Made by a program: the position numbers and the translations under genes. The notes beneath the pieces were generated by a model, which saw only the letters and a program-made list of their open reading frames with translations, ran no database searches and had not been told where the DNA came from. Shown one piece after another: positions 3,893-6,037 of a DNA stretch of 6,037 bases; within the stretch, counting starts at the first letter, position 1; every line of letters starts with the position of its first letter. Source of the DNA: Solirubrobacteraceae bacterium (GTDB lineage Bacteria; Actinomycetota; Thermoleophilia; Solirubrobacterales; Solirubrobacteraceae); assembly GCA_030043235.1 (NCBI GenBank), contig JASHYF010000189.1, forward strand, positions 1 to 6,037. Direction: 5' to 3'.

Positions 3893-6037
3893 ATGCTCCT
3901 GCCTGAGCACAGCGGGGGCATCAAGGACGGCGACGCGGGCATGCCGTCGAATCACTCGCCGGCGGTGCCCTCCGCGCGCGGGCGGCGCTGGCTGACAGGC
4001 GTCTGCGCGATCGTGGTTCTCGGCGTGGCGGCCTCGCTGGCGGCCGCGCTGGTGTGGCATTCGAGCGTGCGGGCGCGCGAAAAGCAGACGTTTGAGACGT
4101 CGGCGGCGAACGTGAGCGGAACGCTGGATACGCTGCTGCGACGCGACACCGACTTCGTGAAGTCGGTTCGTGCGGTGCTCGAGGTGCAGCCGAACCTGAG
4201 CGCGAGCGGCTTTGCCCGGTGGCTGTCCCTGCTCCAAGATCGCCGCGGCGAACCGGCGGGCTATGGGGCGTTGATCGTCAGGTCCGTGCCCGCTGCACGG
4301 CTCGCGAGCTTTCAGGCCGATCGCAACGGCGACCCGGCGTTTCGCGCACTCGTCGGAGGCCAGCTCGAATCGATTGCGCCGGCAGGGCGCTCTCACTACT
4401 GCCTGCTGGCTGGCGGGGACGCCAACATCTCCTACAGCCCCGAGGTCGCCCTGCTGCTGGAGGGCGACTGGTGCAACCCCTCCTCGCTGATCGGCTCCTA
4501 TCGGCAGAACGGCACCACCCGCGCACAGTTCACGCAGGCGCTCACCGACAGCGGCGACTACGAGGCCTACTCGATAACGCTGGCCGGCGTGAGCAGCTTG
4601 GTCATCGAAGTCGCCGCCTACCGGCCCGGCGCGCCGCTGACGAGCGTCTCACAACGCCGCGCGGCCGTGCTCGGCTGGGTGCTCGGCTCGTTCGACATCA
4701 ACTCGCTGTTGCAGGCGTCACTGGGAAGCGCACGTCACGTCGCGGTCACGCTCTACCACGCCAACCCCGGGCTGGGTAGCGAATTCATCGGTCGCATCGG
4801 GTCCGCCGCACGCGCTCACCCGTTCTCACATGAGACGACGCTGCAGGCGGACGGCACGTGGATCGTGAAGGTGGCTGGCACATCCGCCGCGGGGCCGTCG
4901 GCGGACATCCAGGCGCTGGCGGTGCTCGTGAGTGGGCTGGTGGCGACCGCGCTGCTGTCGGCGCTCGTGCTCGTGCTCGCGCGCTCGCGTGAGCGCGCGC
5001 TGGCGATGGTCGAGGAGAAGACGGGACAGCTCCGCCACCAGGCTCTGCACGACGGTCTCACCGGCCTGCCGAATCGCGTGCTGGCGCTCGATCGCGCGGA
5101 GCAGATGCTCGCCCGCGCGCGCCGCCAGGAGCATCCGATGGCGGCTCTGTACGTGGACGTCGACGGCTTCAAGGACGTCAACGACAGCTTCGGGCACGCG
5201 GCCGGCGACGAGCTGCTGAAGATCGTGGCCGCACGGCTGGAAAGCGTGGTGCGCGAGGGCGACACCGCGGCCCGCCTGGGCGGCGACGAGTTCGTGGTGC
5301 TGGTCGAGGGATCGACGCTGGAAGCCGGTCCGGAGCTGGTCGCCGAGCGCCTGCTGGAGGTGCTGCGCCGGCCGTATGACATGCGCGGCGAGATCGCTCG
5401 CGAGCTGTCCGTGACGGCGAGCATCGGCATCGCGTACGGGCTGCGCGGGAGCGCCGATGAGCTGCTGCGCGACGCGGACATCGCGCTCTACTCCGCGAAG
5501 GCCAGCGGGCGCAATCGCCATGTGCTGTTTCGCGCGGACATGCAGGCGGCCCGCGAGGATCGCCTGACGATGCGGATGGAGCTCGAGGAGGCGCTCGCGC
5601 ACGACGAGCTGTTCCTGCTCTACCAGCCGATGTTCGATCTGCAATCGCGGAGCGTGACGAGGGTCGAGGCGCTGATCCGTTGGCGCCATCCGGCGCGCGG
5701 GACGCTCGCGCCCAAGGAGTTCCTGCCTGCCGCGGAAGCGAGCGACTTGATCGTGGCGGTGGGTCGTTGGGTGCTCCGCGAGGCTTGCCGGCAGGCAGCT
5801 GCATGGCACGCGCGCGGGCTGGAGCTGGGTGTGTCGGTGAACGTGTCGGCGCGCCAGCTCGATGGCAAAGAGCTCCTCGGGGACGTGCGCGCGGCGCTGC
5901 ACGACAGCGGCTTGGATGCGCCGGCGCTCACGCTGGAGGTTGCCGAGGGCGTATTGATGCGCGACTCGCGCGCCGCGATCGAGCATCTGCGGGCGCTCAA
6001 GCGGCTGGGCGTGCGCATCGCGATCGACGACTTCGGC
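3893..6037 (+). CDS. CHASE-GGDEF-EAL membrane protein (c-di-GMP synthesis/degradation), 3' end outside window
   Basis: The open frame gives 715 residues and continues past the window edge. A first TM (33-55) and a second (342-363) bracket an extracytoplasmic domain of about 285 residues. It resembles CHASE: YGALIVRSVPAARLASFQAD (124-143), C170 and C194, then a late GWVLGSFDINSLL (261-273). A short helical linker leads to GGDEF: DGLTGLPNR (387-395), metal Asp in VDVDGF (D422), product-inhibition RxxD (454-457), intact GGDEF (463-467) and DADIALYSAK (527-536). EAL follows: YQP, EAL (592-594), NVS (N650), EVAEG (682-686) and DDFG (712-715). Both halves of the catalytic set visible so far look intact, so it may make and break c-di-GMP in response to an external ligand. 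EVAEG departs from the usual E[LIV]TES. The ATG at 3893 has GGGGAG twelve bases upstream; in-frame ATGs at 3833 and 3941 are alternatives. Confidence 0.93.
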   Translation, partial: MLLPEHSGGIKDGDAGMPSNHSPAVPSARGRRWLTGVCAIVVLGVAASLAAALVWHSSVRAREKQTFETSAANVSGTLDTLLRRDTDFVKSVRAVLEVQPNLSASGFARWLSLLQDRRGEPAGYGALIVRSVPAARLASFQADRNGDPAFRALVGGQLESIAPAGRSHYCLLAGGDANISYSPEVALLLEGDWCNPSSLIGSYRQNGTTRAQFTQALTDSGDYEAYSITLAGVSSLVIEVAAYRPGAPLTSVSQRRAAVLGWVLGSFDINSLLQASLGSARHVAVTLYHANPGLGSEFIGRIGSAARAHPFSHETTLQADGTWIVKVAGTSAAGPSADIQALAVLVSGLVATALLSALVLVLARSRERALAMVEEKTGQLRHQALHDGLTGLPNRVLALDRAEQMLARARRQEHPMAALYVDVDGFKDVNDSFGHAAGDELLKIVAARLESVVREGDTAARLGGDEFVVLVEGSTLEAGPELVAERLLEVLRRPYDMRGEIARELSVTASIGIAYGLRGSADELLRDADIALYSAKASGRNRHVLFRADMQAAREDRLTMRMELEEALAHDELFLLYQPMFDLQSRSVTRVEALIRWRHPARGTLAPKEFLPAAEASDLIVAVGRWVLREACRQAAAWHARGLELGVSVNVSARQLDGKELLGDVRAALHDSGLDAPALTLEVAEGVLMRDSRAAIEHLRALKRLGVRIAIDDFG

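Noticed and set aside
4219..4779. 186-residue plus-strand ORF inside the CHASE region
   Set aside because: It is frame-shifted relative to the CHASE-GGDEF-EAL frame, which is open throughout, and its translation is Arg-rich without hydrophobic or domain structure.
4826..5986. 386-residue minus-strand ORF opposite GGDEF-EAL
   Set aside because: It is Arg/His/Gln-rich with no family motif. The plus-strand frame encodes unmistakable GGDEF and EAL domains.

Overview
The window is very GC-rich DNA with an actinobacterial look. GC-ending codons dominate, GTG starts are used, and spurious arginine/alanine-rich ORFs run opposite or across every real gene. The protein types (a VOC-like protein with an extra N-terminal part, a DHA2 drug exporter, a secreted actinobacterial-type GH18 enzyme and a CHASE-GGDEF-EAL protein) would fit a soil actinobacterium, perhaps of the Thermoleophilia/Solirubrobacterales type. 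That taxonomic guess is from general resemblance only and was not tested.

Layout, left to right: (1) a VOC/glyoxalase-fold protein on the minus strand (47-742). (2) A 74-bp divergent gap, then a 14-TM DHA2-type MFS transporter on the plus strand (GTG 817 to 2310). (3) A two-TM small membrane protein directly downstream on the plus strand (2334-2627), probably in the same transcript. (4) A 171-bp convergent gap with a short perfect hairpin. (5) A secreted GH18 chitinase-like hydrolase on the minus strand (2799-3776). (6) A 116-bp divergent gap. (7) A large plus-strand membrane protein, CHASE sensor plus GGDEF plus EAL, starting at about 3893 and running off the right edge at 6037 inside the EAL domain. 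Bases 1-46 hold no gene that I can support.

The window therefore has two divergent pairs facing each other. The VOC protein and the exporter could form a small-molecule resistance/export pair, since both families include drug-resistance members, but their substrates cannot be read from sequence. The GH18 enzyme and the cyclic-di-GMP protein share an upstream region. One could imagine polymer degradation linked to an envelope signal, but nothing here beyond adjacency supports it.

No RNA genes, mobile elements, CRISPR arrays or phage genes were seen. I do not see a clearly new system. The items most worth a second look are the altered EAL motif, the degenerate three-part VOC-like protein, the unusual placement of the GH18 Shine-Dalgarno sequence, and the missing leader of the exporter gene.
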